Source of the DNA: JALYJG01 sp033763555
Lineage (GTDB): Bacteria; Pseudomonadota; Alphaproteobacteria; UBA9219
Reading direction: 5' to 3'
NCBI GenBank assembly: GCA_033763555.1
Contig: JANRKK010000036.1
Coordinates: 124,001-188,000, forward strand
Length of the DNA stretch: 64,000 nucleotides
A program made the position numbers and the translations under genes. The notes under the pieces are model-generated. The model was not told the DNA's origin. It ran no database searches and worked only from the letters and a program-made list of their open reading frames with translations. This document shows, piece by piece, positions 1 to 8,837 of this stretch (positions are counted from its first letter, which is position 1; each line of letters begins with the position of its first letter).

Positions 1-1237
1 CCGATTTACGGATAAGGATGCGGCCATGGCCGTTCAGCTTGCCTTCAGCCTTGCTGATTTTATCCTTGATGGCGGGGCGCTCAAGGATATCGCCCGGTGC
101 CTTCACATTGCTGAGAATCTGCGGGAGCGGTGCGAACAGGCGGCAAGCTTCGCTGGCCTTACGATTGTCTTTCGCCAGCACCGCCAGCACCTGCAACGCG
201 GCAATGAGTCCATCGCCTGTCGGGCTGTAATCATTCAACACAATATGGCCGGATTGTTCGCCGCCAAGATTGCAGCCCTTGGCGCGCATGGCTTCCACCA
301 CATAACGGTCACCGACTGGCGTGCGGTGGAGCGCGAGCTTTTGTTTTTCCAGAAAACGCTCGAGGCCGAGATTGGACATCACCGTGGCAACGACGCAGTT
401 GCCTTTCAGCTTTCCGGCCTTCGCCCAGCTTTGGGCGATCAGCGCCATCAACTGGTCACCATCGATCACGGCGCCTTTTTCATCCGCCATGATGAGGCGG
501 TCGGCATCGCCATCAAGCGCAATGCCCACATCTGCCTGATGCATCAGCACGGTTTCGCGCAGCAATTCAGGATGCGTTGCGCCGCATTTATCATTGATAT
601 TCAGGCCGTTCGGCTGCACGCCGACAGGAATAACTTCGGCGCCCAACTCCCACAATACTGTGGGCGCGACTTTGTACGCCGCGCCATTGGCGCAATCGAC
701 AACGATCTTGAGGCCGTCCAGCCGTCCATTGGGATAGGTGCCTTTCACATATTCGACATAGCGGCCGATGGCGTCGTCGAGACGGCTGGCGCGGCCAAGC
801 TCATTTGCCGTTGCATGATCATCCGTCGGGTTCTGTTCCATGCGCGCTTCGATCTGCGCTTCCAGCTCATCCGATAATTTATGGCCGTCGGGGCCGAACA
901 GCTTGATACCATTATCCTGATAGGGATTATGGGACGCCGAAATCATCACGCCCATATCGGCGCGCAGGCTACGCGTCAGCATGGCGACCGCAGGCGTCGG
1001 AATGGGACCGAGCAAAATTACATCCATGCCTTTGGCGATGAAACCTGCCGTCAGCGCGGGCTCAAGCAGATAGCCTGAGAGACGCGTATCCTTGCCGATC
1101 ACGACGCGGTGGCGATGTTCGCCGCGGCGGAACAGGCTGGCGGCCGCCATGGCGACGCGTAGCGCGGTTTCTGCCGTCATCGGCTCGGCATTGGCGCGGC
1201 CGCGGATGCCGTCGGTGCCAAAAAGTTTGCGGGTCAT
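1..1237 (-). CDS. glmM: Phosphoglucosamine mutase GlmM (3' end outside window)
   Basis: GlmM interconverts glucosamine-6-phosphate and glucosamine-1-phosphate in the cytoplasm, on the way to UDP-GlcNAc for peptidoglycan and LPS. The minus-strand reading starts MTRKLFGTDGIRGRAN at an ATG at 1237, the family N-terminus. The phosphoserine loop SASHNPYQDNGIKLFG, carrying the catalytic serine, lies near residue 100. About 412 residues are visible; the family is near 450, so the last ~36 residues with the C-terminal phosphate-binding loop lie beyond base 1. It is the last visible gene of a minus-strand run after trxA and the GT-C protein, 24 nt from the latter. Confidence 0.95.
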   Translation of the reverse strand, partial: MTRKLFGTDGIRGRANAEPMTAETALRVAMAAASLFRRGEHRHRVVIGKDTRLSGYLLEPALTAGFIAKGMDVILLGPIPTPAVAMLTRSLRADMGVMISASHNPYQDNGIKLFGPDGHKLSDELEAQIEARMEQNPTDDHATANELGRASRLDDAIGRYVEYVKGTYPNGRLDGLKIVVDCANGAAYKVAPTVLWELGAEVIPVGVQPNGLNINDKCGATHPELLRETVLMHQADVGIALDGDADRLIMADEKGAVIDGDQLMALIAQSWAKAGKLKGNCVVATVMSNLGLERFLEKQKLALHRTPVGDRYVVEAMRAKGCNLGGEQSGHIVLNDYSPTGDGLIAALQVLAVLAKDNRKASEACRLFAPLPQILSNVKAPGDILERPAIKDKISKAEGKLNGHGRILIRKS

Positions 1238-1261
1238 GAGCTGTTCCTGAAATCCTGCGGC

Positions 1262-3196
1262 TTAAAGCCGAACCTCGAACAGAAGGTAGTCTTTTGCGCC
1301 CGGAATCTCAACGGGCTTGAGCCAAAGCGGCGCCTTCCCGTTAACCAGTTTCTCAATGAAAGCGGGCTTTTCCGGGCTGCTGACCAGGCCCAGTTTGCCA
1401 TCCGGGCCGGGGCGGAGGAAGGCGGTTTCGCCCAGCCGGGGCTCCTTCAACCCGGCGAAGAAAGGCGGCACGCTGCGGCAGGCCAGCACCAGATCGACAT
1501 GCCATTTGCGCAAGATGGCTTTCGGCTTCGCTTCGTCCCGCGCGTTGAAAAACTCAAACACATCGCGATTGGCGGGGACATCAAAATTTCCGCCGATAAC
1601 ATTGTGGGGTGTTCGGAACAGAAGTTCCGGCCCTTCATTCATGCCGGACAGGATGGTGTAAGTGCGGCCGCGCCAGCCCTGCCGCCCGGCGATAAAATCA
1701 GCCGCCTGCGTCAAGGGGCACAGGGGCGCGCTACGCGCGGCGGGAAACAAAACCACATTCGGGTAAAGTGGCGTCGTGTTGAACAGTGCCGGAAGAATAA
1801 CAACCGGAAAAGCGCCGAGCGCCAGGAACGCACCGATCTCGGCCCAGAAGCGCGAGCGGGCTTTCAGATTTTTCCCGATAGTCTTCCACCAGGCGAGCAG
1901 CAACCAGGTCAGCGGCGCGAGCGCGAAGAGCTGCATGAAGCGTGCGATGCGCACCTGCCAGAAGAAGGTGAGCAGAATAGCTGCCACCAGAAAAACGCCG
2001 TGAATGATCCAGAGCATCCGGTCACGCGGTTTAGCCTTGCGTGCCGCGTAAAGTACAGCGGCAAAGGCTGCCAGCGGCAACATCAGGAAACGTACAAAAA
2101 TACCAAGTGCAGCGAGCCAGCTCGACGGATTATGGGGAGAGATGGCGAAGCCCCGCATCAAGGGCTGCGCCTCGCTGATATTGTCAAGCGCGACGGAGGT
2201 ATTGAATTGGCTGATATCGGCAAAAGGCCCATGCCATGCGGCTGGAACCCACTGGAAAAACAGCATTGCTGCCAAAAAGCTGAAAGCAAGAATAAGGGCT
2301 AATCGCAAGGGCTTTTTGTTCGTCTGGCGTCCCAAAAACCAGCTGCAAACAAGTGCCCCGCCCGCCAGCGCCGCGAAAATCAGATAGGCCGGAGAAAACC
2401 AGGACAAGGCGCGGCTGGAAAATTCGGATGTCCGCAGCGCCAACGGCAGAAGCGCCGCTGTTGCCAGCGGCAGCGTTGTGCCGAACAGTGCCGCGTTACG
2501 CAGGACAAAACCACCGCGCCATCCGGCTGCGCCCATAAGGCAGGCGAGAAAAAGAATAAGCCCGGGCAGAACTTCCGCGCCAATCCACATGCCGCAGGCG
2601 AAAGCAACCGCCGCCGCGACGGCAAAACGCCAGCCCTTTTCGTCGCGCATCATGCGCTCCAGCGCCAGCAGGCCAAACCCGGCGATGAGGATTTGATAGG
2701 CGTGGTGGTCAACGCGCCCCGGCGTGAAGTTGAAAAGCAGCGATGGCGCAAACAGCACAAACAGTGCGGCGAGATTGGCGCGGTCTCTGCCGACCAGTGG
2801 TTCGGCGAGTGCGGGCACAAGCGCCAGCAGCAAACCAAGCAAGATCAGCGGCACGATGAAGGAAGCCAGCAAAGCCGCATTCGCCATGCCGAACAGCTTG
2901 ATAAAAGGCAGCATGAAAAAAGCGATCGGCAGATCCACCAGCCGCGACCAATGCACGATGGTGCCCGCGCCGGGGCTCATCCGTGGCTGCGACAGATCAT
3001 GCCAGCTTTGCCCCTGCAGCCAGTTGATCACCTGATTCAGGCGCATGTAATCGTCGGGGTCGGCCAGCGCGAGCGTGCGGAACGAGCTTTGTGGATGGTA
3101 GAGAAAACTCAACGCCACAAAGGCAAATACCGCCAGCGGCAGCAGGCGGTAAGGCTGGGAAAACAGGTTTTCGTGAAGATATTTAAAGAGGCGCAT
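1262..3196 (-). CDS. GT-C fold membrane glycosyltransferase, STT3/PglB-like
   Basis: A 644-residue multi-pass inner-membrane protein with roughly a dozen hydrophobic segments and a soluble C-terminal part of about 150 residues. Near the N-terminus is an acidic motif DPDDYMRL (residues 46-53), where GT-C enzymes place their catalytic Asp, and after a membrane segment comes a GRVDHHAYQ motif resembling the DHH motif of STT3/AglB oligosaccharyltransferases. The family normally transfers a lipid-linked sugar or oligosaccharide at the periplasmic face. Substrate is not visible; no WWDYG-type STT3 signature was seen, so a general polyprenyl-phosphate-sugar transferase is equally possible. It sits between trxA and glmM, 22-24 nt from each. 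Confidence 0.6.
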   Translation of the reverse strand: MRLFKYLHENLFSQPYRLLPLAVFAFVALSFLYHPQSSFRTLALADPDDYMRLNQVINWLQGQSWHDLSQPRMSPGAGTIVHWSRLVDLPIAFFMLPFIKLFGMANAALLASFIVPLILLGLLLALVPALAEPLVGRDRANLAALFVLFAPSLLFNFTPGRVDHHAYQILIAGFGLLALERMMRDEKGWRFAVAAAVAFACGMWIGAEVLPGLILFLACLMGAAGWRGGFVLRNAALFGTTLPLATAALLPLALRTSEFSSRALSWFSPAYLIFAALAGGALVCSWFLGRQTNKKPLRLALILAFSFLAAMLFFQWVPAAWHGPFADISQFNTSVALDNISEAQPLMRGFAISPHNPSSWLAALGIFVRFLMLPLAAFAAVLYAARKAKPRDRMLWIIHGVFLVAAILLTFFWQVRIARFMQLFALAPLTWLLLAWWKTIGKNLKARSRFWAEIGAFLALGAFPVVILPALFNTTPLYPNVVLFPAARSAPLCPLTQAADFIAGRQGWRGRTYTILSGMNEGPELLFRTPHNVIGGNFDVPANRDVFEFFNARDEAKPKAILRKWHVDLVLACRSVPPFFAGLKEPRLGETAFLRPGPDGKLGLVSSPEKPAFIEKLVNGKAPLWLKPVEIPGAKDYLLFEVRL

Positions 3197-3218
3197 GGTG
3201 GTGCGTGCGCCCCGGCTT

Positions 3219-3545
3219 TTACATCTGTTCTTTCAGCCAGGTCTGCAGCGCGGCTTTTGGCAGGAGGCCGATTTTGGTCGCCGTCGGCTGGCCGTTTTTG
3301 AACAGGATCATGGTCGGGATGCTGCGGATGCCGTATTTCGACGGCGCCATCGGATTTTCATCGACATTCATTTTGGCGATGGTCACTTGTCCCTGCATTT
3401 CGGCGGCGAGCTCTTCGAGGATGGGGCCGATCTGTTTGCAGGGTCCGCACCATTCCGCCCAGAAATCCACCAGCACAGGTTGCGTCGCCTTAAGCACATC
3501 GGCTTCAAAGCTGCTGTCGGTAACGGGTTTTGTGGCGGCGCCCAT
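3219..3545 (-). CDS. trxA: Thioredoxin
   Basis: Small cytoplasmic dithiol-disulfide carrier of 108 residues, the normal length. The redox site is WCGPC (residues 32-36), preceded by the usual VDFWAEW strand and followed by the cis-proline region IPTMILF. The ATG at 3545 is chosen because an AGGAG ribosome-binding site lies just upstream and the protein then begins where thioredoxins begin; an in-frame extension to 3599 has no homology-like content. First gene of the trxA/GT-C/glmM run. Confidence 0.95.
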   Translation of the reverse strand: MGAATKPVTDSSFEADVLKATQPVLVDFWAEWCGPCKQIGPILEELAAEMQGQVTIAKMNVDENPMAPSKYGIRSIPTMILFKNGQPTATKIGLLPKAALQTWLKEQM

Positions 3546-3763
3546 GCGAATCTCCTGTGAAACGTGTCTTGTGGAATCTAGTGCGTGCCTCCGCTCCAAT
3601 CAAGGGACAAGCGCTTGCGGCTTTTCCGCAACACAATCCGGCAAGCTGTTGCGTGCAACCATTCCTGTGTTTTCAAAGCCATTCGCGCTGTGGCAGATTG
3701 CGGCCTCTCGCGCAGACCATCCCAACGGCAGGCCCGCGCGACCCCCCGAAAACGCAGAACGCA

Positions 3764-3780
3764 GCGCCCCCTTTGGGCGC
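3764..3780. other. GC-rich hairpin in the trxA-PfpI divergent gap
   Basis: GCGCCC (3764-3769) and GGGCGC (3775-3780) form a 6-bp stem with a 5-nt loop, followed by five G and a T-rich run. It lies in the 273-nt gap between the divergent trxA and DJ-1/PfpI genes, 38 nt before the start of the latter, so it would be in that gene's leader if transcription starts upstream. Function is not clear; it could be a weak attenuator or simply GC-rich sequence. Nothing else was recognised in this gap. Confidence 0.3.
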
Positions 3781-3818
3781 GGGGGATTTTGTCACTTTTT
3801 GTTTGGAGATAAAAAATA

Positions 3819-4379
3819 ATGACACCGAATCTTGCTGGAAAAAACATCGCCATTCTGGTCGCCAGCGGCTTTGACGAAAACCAGATGACGGAAATCCAGC
3901 GGGGCCTGGTACGCGCCAAGGCGCGAAGCCACACCATCGCGCCCGAAAACGGTGTCGTGAATGGCTGGCAGGGCGAAGGCTGGGGCCATCATTTTGCGGT
4001 GGATGCACAAATCGGTGAAGCGCTGGGCTCCGACTTCGACATGCTGGTTCTGCCGGGCGGCGACCGCGGCATCGCCAAGCTGAAAACCAATCTGCATACG
4101 CGCCGTATCATCAATCACTTCATGGAAGCCGGAAAGCCTGTGGCGGCCATCGGCGTTGGCGTCAGCCTTTTGGCGCTGTCGGGCAAGATTGTGGAACGCA
4201 TCGTCACGGCGCATGAATCCGTGCATGGGGAGCTTAAGGCCGCGGGCGCTGAAATCAGCGCTGAGCCTGAAATTCTCGATGGCAACCTGCTGACCTCGAA
4301 CGGCGAAGATATTGCGATCTGGGTCGAAGATGTCCTGACCTTCTTCGCCGATGCGGATATGGAACGGGTGGCGGCCTAG
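3819..4379 (+). CDS. DJ-1/PfpI family protein lacking the nucleophile cysteine
   Basis: A 186-residue single-domain protein of the DJ-1/PfpI (glutamine-amidotransferase-like) fold: strand AILVASGFDENQMTEI, then MLVLPGGDRGIAKL, then KPVAAIGVG at the nucleophile elbow. In active members the elbow reads AICHG; here the cysteine is Gly112 and the following histidine is Val113, so protease, deglycase or chaperone-hydrolase chemistry through that cysteine is not expected. A GGAGA ribosome-binding site precedes the ATG. The stop codon abuts the stop of parB on the other strand. Role unknown; a binding or regulatory function is the simplest inference. Confidence 0.8.
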   Translation: MTPNLAGKNIAILVASGFDENQMTEIQRGLVRAKARSHTIAPENGVVNGWQGEGWGHHFAVDAQIGEALGSDFDMLVLPGGDRGIAKLKTNLHTRRIINHFMEAGKPVAAIGVGVSLLALSGKIVERIVTAHESVHGELKAAGAEISAEPEILDGNLLTSNGEDIAIWVEDVLTFFADADMERVAA

Positions 4380-5276
4380 TTATCCGCGCAACCGCTTGAT
4401 GATGTCATCGAGCTGATCGAGATCTTTGTAGAATAACGTCAAAGAACCCGCCTTGCCCTGCGTCTGGATTTTGACGCGCAGGCCGACAAGGCGCTCCAGC
4501 TCTTTTTCCAGCATGGTGACATCGGCGCTGCCTGTTGCTTCGGCTTTTTTCTTCGCCTGCGGCTTCGCGGTATGGCGTTGCGCCAGCGCTTCGGCCTGAC
4601 GGACATTCAGCCCCTTCTTCACAATTTCCTGCGCGAGGCCAGCCGGGTCTTTCGATGTGATCAGCGCGCGCGCATGGCCGATGGTCAGGGCGCCCGTATC
4701 GATCATCTGTTTCACAGGCGCGGGCAGCGTCAGAAGCCGCAGCATATTGGTGATATGCGGGCGGCTCTTGCCAACAATTTTCGCCAGCGCTTCCTGCGTA
4801 TGGCCGAACTCGCCGAGCAGACGCTGATAACCTTCCGCCTCTTCCAGCGGCGACAGATCCTGCCGCTGAATATTTTCAATAAGGCCGATTTCCAGCGCTT
4901 CGCGATCGGAAATATTGCGCACCAGAACGGGTACATCATGCAGACCCGCCATTTGCGCGGCGCGCCAGCGGCGTTCGCCCGCGATGATTTCATAGGCGTC
5001 CTGCGCGCCCGGTGCTGCGCGGACAAGCAATGGCTCCAGAATGCCGCGCTCGCGGATAGATTCCGCCAGACCCTTCAGCATCTCCTGATCGAAATGGCGA
5101 CGCGGCTGGAAAGCGCCGGGTTGCAGCCAGGTCAGCGGCAGGGTTTTTGCGCCGCCACGTTCGGCGGCGGGCGTTACAGGCGCCGCAGGCTTCGGCTGGT
5201 AAGACGCATCGGCGTCACCGAAAAGCGCGGATAATCCGCGGCCGAGGGGCGATGGTTTGGCGGCTTGCTGTGTCAT
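4380..5276 (-). CDS. parB: Chromosome partitioning protein ParB
   Basis: A 298-residue ParB/Spo0J CTPase that binds parS and loads SMC for chromosome segregation. It begins with the family N-terminus LGRGLSALFGD, has the ParB/Srx nucleotide-binding region with GERRWRAAQ and the ENIQRQDLSPLEEA box, a helix-turn-helix (TQEALAKIVGKSRPHITNML) and a C-terminal dimerisation domain (LTLFYKDLDQLDDIIKRL). It follows parA by 26 nt on the same strand and is presumably co-transcribed. Two parS-like sites are nearby (6723-6738 and 8789-8804). Confidence 0.96.
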   Translation of the reverse strand: MTQQAAKPSPLGRGLSALFGDADASYQPKPAAPVTPAAERGGAKTLPLTWLQPGAFQPRRHFDQEMLKGLAESIRERGILEPLLVRAAPGAQDAYEIIAGERRWRAAQMAGLHDVPVLVRNISDREALEIGLIENIQRQDLSPLEEAEGYQRLLGEFGHTQEALAKIVGKSRPHITNMLRLLTLPAPVKQMIDTGALTIGHARALITSKDPAGLAQEIVKKGLNVRQAEALAQRHTAKPQAKKKAEATGSADVTMLEKELERLVGLRVKIQTQGKAGSLTLFYKDLDQLDDIIKRLRG

Positions 5277-5302
5277 GTTGTCCTTTATCCTGTGAGTGAA
5301 AA

Positions 5303-6166
5303 TTATCCCGCGGCTTTCTGACGGAAAGCATCGGGGTCGTTACGCAGATGGCTTTGGCGTTTCAAAAATTCGCTGGCGAGATGCATATAGGCGCGCGAGC
5401 CCGGACACTTCAAATCATACAGCAACACGGGCTTGCCGTGCGATGGCGCTTCGGACACGCGCACATTGCGCGGGATGACCGTGTCATAAACCTTGTCGCC
5501 GAAATAGGCGCGCACATCATTTGCCACAGCCGCCGACAGGCTGTTGCGGCGGTCGAACATTGTCAGTACGACGCCTTCGATTTCAAGATCAGGATTGAAG
5601 CGTGCGCGCACGGCATCAATCGTTTGCAGCAAACTTGTCATGCCTTCGAGCGCGTAGAACTCGGCCTGCAGCGGTACAAGCAAAGCATCAGCCGCGACGA
5701 GTGCGTTGAGCGTGATGAGGTTGAGCGACGGTGGGCAATCGATCAGCACCAGATCGAAATCTTTCGCGCTGCGCTCCAGCGCATCCTTCATGCGGAACTC
5801 GCGGCGCTCGGTGGTGACGAGTTGAATTTCCGCGCCTGCAAGATCGGCAGAGGATGTGATGACCCATAAATTCGGAATCATCGTTGGGCGCGCGACATCT
5901 TCGATAGCAAGCCCATCGAACATCAATTCGTAACTGCCTGCGCCGCGTTCGGCGCGCGAAATGCCAAGCCCGGTGGAAGCATTGCCTTGCGGGTCGGCAT
6001 CGAGCACCAGCACGCGTTGACCGACGGCGGCCATCGCAGTAGCCAGATTGATCGCCGTCGTAGTTTTGCCGACGCCGCCTTTTTGATTGACGACGGCCAG
6101 CACACGGCAAGGCCCGGTATTCAGGATTTCATCTTTTCCGAGGATGGTTTTTTCGCGCTGCGTCAT
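5303..6166 (-). CDS. parA: Chromosome partitioning ATPase ParA
   Basis: A 287-residue Walker-type ATPase (Soj/ParA) driving origin segregation with ParB. The deviant Walker A motif KGGVGKTTT is near residue 30, the Walker B region is VLIDCPPSLNLIT, and the switch region VLDADPQGNAST is present. The ATG at 6166 lies inside the 3' end of rsmG (38-nt overlap), so translation is probably coupled. The start could also be a little downstream, as many ParA proteins begin only a few residues before the first beta-strand. Confidence 0.95.
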   Translation of the reverse strand: MTQREKTILGKDEILNTGPCRVLAVVNQKGGVGKTTTAINLATAMAAVGQRVLVLDADPQGNASTGLGISRAERGAGSYELMFDGLAIEDVARPTMIPNLWVITSSADLAGAEIQLVTTERREFRMKDALERSAKDFDLVLIDCPPSLNLITLNALVAADALLVPLQAEFYALEGMTSLLQTIDAVRARFNPDLEIEGVVLTMFDRRNSLSAAVANDVRAYFGDKVYDTVIPRNVRVSEAPSHGKPVLLYDLKCPGSRAYMHLASEFLKRQSHLRNDPDAFRQKAAG

Positions 6167-6824
6167 GCTTTGGCTTCAAATCCTTTATAATCAATACGCA
6201 GCCGGAAGGATTGCTCAGGCTCGAATGCTTTTCGCTCTTAAATGTCCATGATCGGGCTGATTCTGTCAATTCGGTATCGATACTTTGTCCCTTAAGGAAA
6301 AGGCACAAAGAATCTTTCTTTATCAGATAGTTAGATAATTTGAGAAGCTCCGGCAAAGGCTTCAAAGCTCGTGCTGTCAGTATATCCACCTTCAATTTTG
6401 GCAGGGATTCAATCCGCGCCTGATGGACTGTGACGTTCAACTCAAGTTCCCCAACTACTGTCCGCAAGAAGCTCGCTTTCTTGCCGATACTTTCAATCAG
6501 ATGCGTTTCGGGAAAGCCCATAATGCTGAGCACCAGACCTGGGAACCCTGCCCCCGAACCCATATCAGCCAGCGTTTTTGCTCCCTCTGGAATGAACCGC
6601 ATCAATTGAGCGCTATCAAGGAAATGGCGTGTCCAGATATACTGTAGCGTGGCCTCGCCGATCAGATTGAATTTGGCATTCCACTCCGCCAGGAGCTTGG
6701 CATAGCGGTCGAGCTTTCGCAGTGTTTCATGTGAAACCTTGAGGCGGTCGATAAATTCGGCCCGCTCCTTTTGGGGGGTATTAGGCACGGAGCTTTTCCG
6801 GCTTGATGGAGCGGCGTTTGACAT
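6129..6824 (-). CDS. rsmG: 16S rRNA (guanine527-N7)-methyltransferase RsmG
   Basis: RsmG (GidB) methylates N7 of G527 in 16S rRNA using SAM. The SAM-binding motif DMGSGAGFPGL is near residue 90, after the family signature WNAKFNLIGEAT and the HFLDSAQL segment. From the ATG at 6824 the protein is 231 residues and its start overlaps mnmG by 44 nt. An in-frame GTG at 6788, overlapping the mnmG stop by 8 nt, would give a start closer to the usual family N-terminus. The gidA-gidB-parA-parB order is the classical origin-proximal arrangement. A parS-like site lies within the coding region. Confidence 0.93.
   Translation of the reverse strand: MSNAAPSSRKSSVPNTPQKERAEFIDRLKVSHETLRKLDRYAKLLAEWNAKFNLIGEATLQYIWTRHFLDSAQLMRFIPEGAKTLADMGSGAGFPGLVLSIMGFPETHLIESIGKKASFLRTVVGELELNVTVHQARIESLPKLKVDILTARALKPLPELLKLSNYLIKKDSLCLFLKGQSIDTELTESARSWTFKSEKHSSLSNPSGCVLIIKDLKPKHDAARKNHPRKR
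6723..6738. other. parS-like ParB binding site 1
   Basis: TGTTTCATGTGAAACC differs from the parS consensus TGTTTCACGTGAAACA at two positions. It lies inside rsmG, within 2 kb of parB, where parS sites usually cluster. ParB binding is inferred from sequence only. Confidence 0.75.
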
Positions 6825-8667
6825 AGCGCAAAAGGGCTATGACAGCCGCTGGGGTCATGCCCGGAATACGCGCTGCGGCCCCCAGTGTTTCGGGCTTAAT
6901 CTGGCGCAGTTTTTGACGTATCTCGGCGGACAGGCTGCCGATGACATCGACATCCAGATCAGTCGGCAGAAGCAGATTTTCATCCTTTCGGAAGGTGCGG
7001 ATATCCGTATCCTGGCGCTCCATATAGCCCGCATATTTACCGTCGATTTCCAGCTGCTCGGCAATAGCGGGGTCGACAGCTTTCAGCTCCGGCCAAATGT
7101 CCGTCAGCCTCTCAAGGTCGATATTGGGGTAAGACAGAAGCTCCAGCGCCGAACGCCAATTGCCATCGGCATTGATTTTCAGTCCCTGCGCCGCGAGCTT
7201 GGTCGGCGTGGATTTCAGGCTTTCGGCCAATATCCGGGCATCATCTAATGCCTTGTTTTTGCGCTCAAAAAACTCCCTGCGCTCGGAGCCAATACAGCCA
7301 ATGGCAAGGCCCAGGCCTGTCAGGCGCTGGTCGGCATTATCGGCTCGCAGAGTCAGGCGGTATTCCGCCCGGGAGGTGAACATGCGGTAGGGCTCCGACG
7401 TGCCCCGGGTGATCAGATCGTCGATCATGACGCCGATATAGGCTTGCGAGCGATCGAGCGTGAAGGGCTCGGACCCGGCGGCTTTCAAGGCGGCATTCAG
7501 CCCTGCCATAAGTCCCTGCGCCGCAGCTTCCTCATAACCCGTGGTGCCGTTGATCTGTCCGGCAAAGAAAAGCCCAGGAACACGCTTTGTTTCCAGTGTA
7601 TTTTTAAGCTCGCGGGGGTCGCAGAAATCATACTCGATGGCATAGCCGACCCGCAGGATTTCGGCCTTTTCCAGCCCCGGAATCGAGCGGATTAGTTCGG
7701 CTTGAACGTCCCTCGGCAGAGAAGTGGAAATGCCATTGGGATAGACGGTATTATCATCCAGCCCCTCAGGTTCGAGGAAGATCTGGTGTCTTTCCTTGTC
7801 GGCAAAGCGGACGACTTTATCCTCGATGGAAGGGCAATAACGCGGTCCCGTCCCTTCGATCTGGCCGGAATACATGGGCGCTCGATGCAGATTGGCATGG
7901 ATGATCTCATGCGTCTGCATGGTCGTATGGGTAATGCCGCAGGCGATCTGGGGGTTGGTAATGACCTTTGTCAGGCTTGAAAAAGCTACGGGCTTTTCAT
8001 CGCCGGGCTGCATTTCGAGCCATGCCCAGTCGATGGTTCGTCCATCCAAACGTGCTGGAGTTCCTGTTTTAAGCCGCCCAAGGGGAAATTTGAGGCGTTT
8101 GAGGGTATTTGAGAGCCCTATCGCAGGATTTTCGTCCACTCGACCCGCCGGAATTTTCTCTTCGCCTATGTGAATCAGGCCTTGGAGGAATGTTCCGGTT
8201 GTTATAACGACGGCTTTGGCACGAATTTCCTCGCCTTCAGCACTTAAAATGCCGACGACCGCGCCATTATCAGCCAAAATCAGGTCTTCAACGGCAATTG
8301 CGCGTATCGTCAGGCTGATCTGTTCGGCCAGAACCTTTTGCATAGCCTGGCGGTAAAGCTTGCGATCAGCCTGTGCCCGCGGCCCGCGTACGGCCGGACC
8401 TTTACTACGATTCAGAAGCCTGAACTGGATGCCTGCCGCATCGGCAACGCGGCCCATAACGCCATCCAAAGCATCGATTTCCCTGACCAGATGCCCCTTG
8501 CCGAGGCCGCCAATGGCAGGATTGCAGGACATTTCGCCGATAGTTTCGACTTTGTGCGTGGCTAACAAGGTGTGCGCGCCCATGCGTGCGGCAGCCGCAG
8601 CTGCTTCGCATCCGGCATGTCCGCCGCCCACAATGATGACGTCAAAATCGCGCATGCGGCGCACCAT
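6781..8667 (-). CDS. mnmG: tRNA uridine 5-carboxymethylaminomethyl modification enzyme MnmG
   Basis: FAD enzyme that, with MnmE, installs the cmnm5 group on wobble U34 of certain tRNAs. The dinucleotide-binding motif VIIVGGGHAGCEAA is at the N-terminus, followed by the signatures MSCNPAIGGLGKGHLVREID and GLFFAGQINGTTGYEEAAAQ, with the C-terminal helical region ending RYVKRRSIKP. Full length is about 628 residues. ATG 8667 (MVRRMRDFD) and ATG 8655 (MRDFD) are both reasonable and neither has a clear ribosome-binding site; a TTG at 8691 is also in frame. mnmE is not adjacent here. Confidence 0.95.
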   Translation of the reverse strand: MVRRMRDFDVIIVGGGHAGCEAAAAAARMGAHTLLATHKVETIGEMSCNPAIGGLGKGHLVREIDALDGVMGRVADAAGIQFRLLNRSKGPAVRGPRAQADRKLYRQAMQKVLAEQISLTIRAIAVEDLILADNGAVVGILSAEGEEIRAKAVVITTGTFLQGLIHIGEEKIPAGRVDENPAIGLSNTLKRLKFPLGRLKTGTPARLDGRTIDWAWLEMQPGDEKPVAFSSLTKVITNPQIACGITHTTMQTHEIIHANLHRAPMYSGQIEGTGPRYCPSIEDKVVRFADKERHQIFLEPEGLDDNTVYPNGISTSLPRDVQAELIRSIPGLEKAEILRVGYAIEYDFCDPRELKNTLETKRVPGLFFAGQINGTTGYEEAAAQGLMAGLNAALKAAGSEPFTLDRSQAYIGVMIDDLITRGTSEPYRMFTSRAEYRLTLRADNADQRLTGLGLAIGCIGSERREFFERKNKALDDARILAESLKSTPTKLAAQGLKINADGNWRSALELLSYPNIDLERLTDIWPELKAVDPAIAEQLEIDGKYAGYMERQDTDIRTFRKDENLLLPTDLDVDVIGSLSAEIRQKLRQIKPETLGAAARIPGMTPAAVIALLRYVKRRSIKPEKLRA

Positions 8668-8788
8668 AATGAAATTGCCAAGATAAATCAATTATTTGGG
8701 TATGTATAAATTGTTTCGATTATTTAACGATATAGAGATGATTGCCCGGTATCCTTGTAACTGGCGTACCAGAATCTCGTGGGACTCG

Positions 8789-8804
8789 GGTTCCATGTGA
8801 AACG
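8789..8804. other. parS-like ParB binding site 2
   Basis: GGTTCCATGTGAAACG matches the parS core GTTTCACGTGAAAC except at two positions. It lies in the intergenic region between mnmG and the following plus-strand gene, about 2.1 kb from site 1. Two such sites near parAB support an origin-proximal location. Confidence 0.6.
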
Positions 8805-8837
8805 TGGTGAGTGGTGGCAGGCGAAAGGGTCAGGAAG

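Noticed and set aside
26..877. 283-residue plus-strand open frame
   Set aside because: It is the antisense of glmM, whose motifs are clear on the minus strand.
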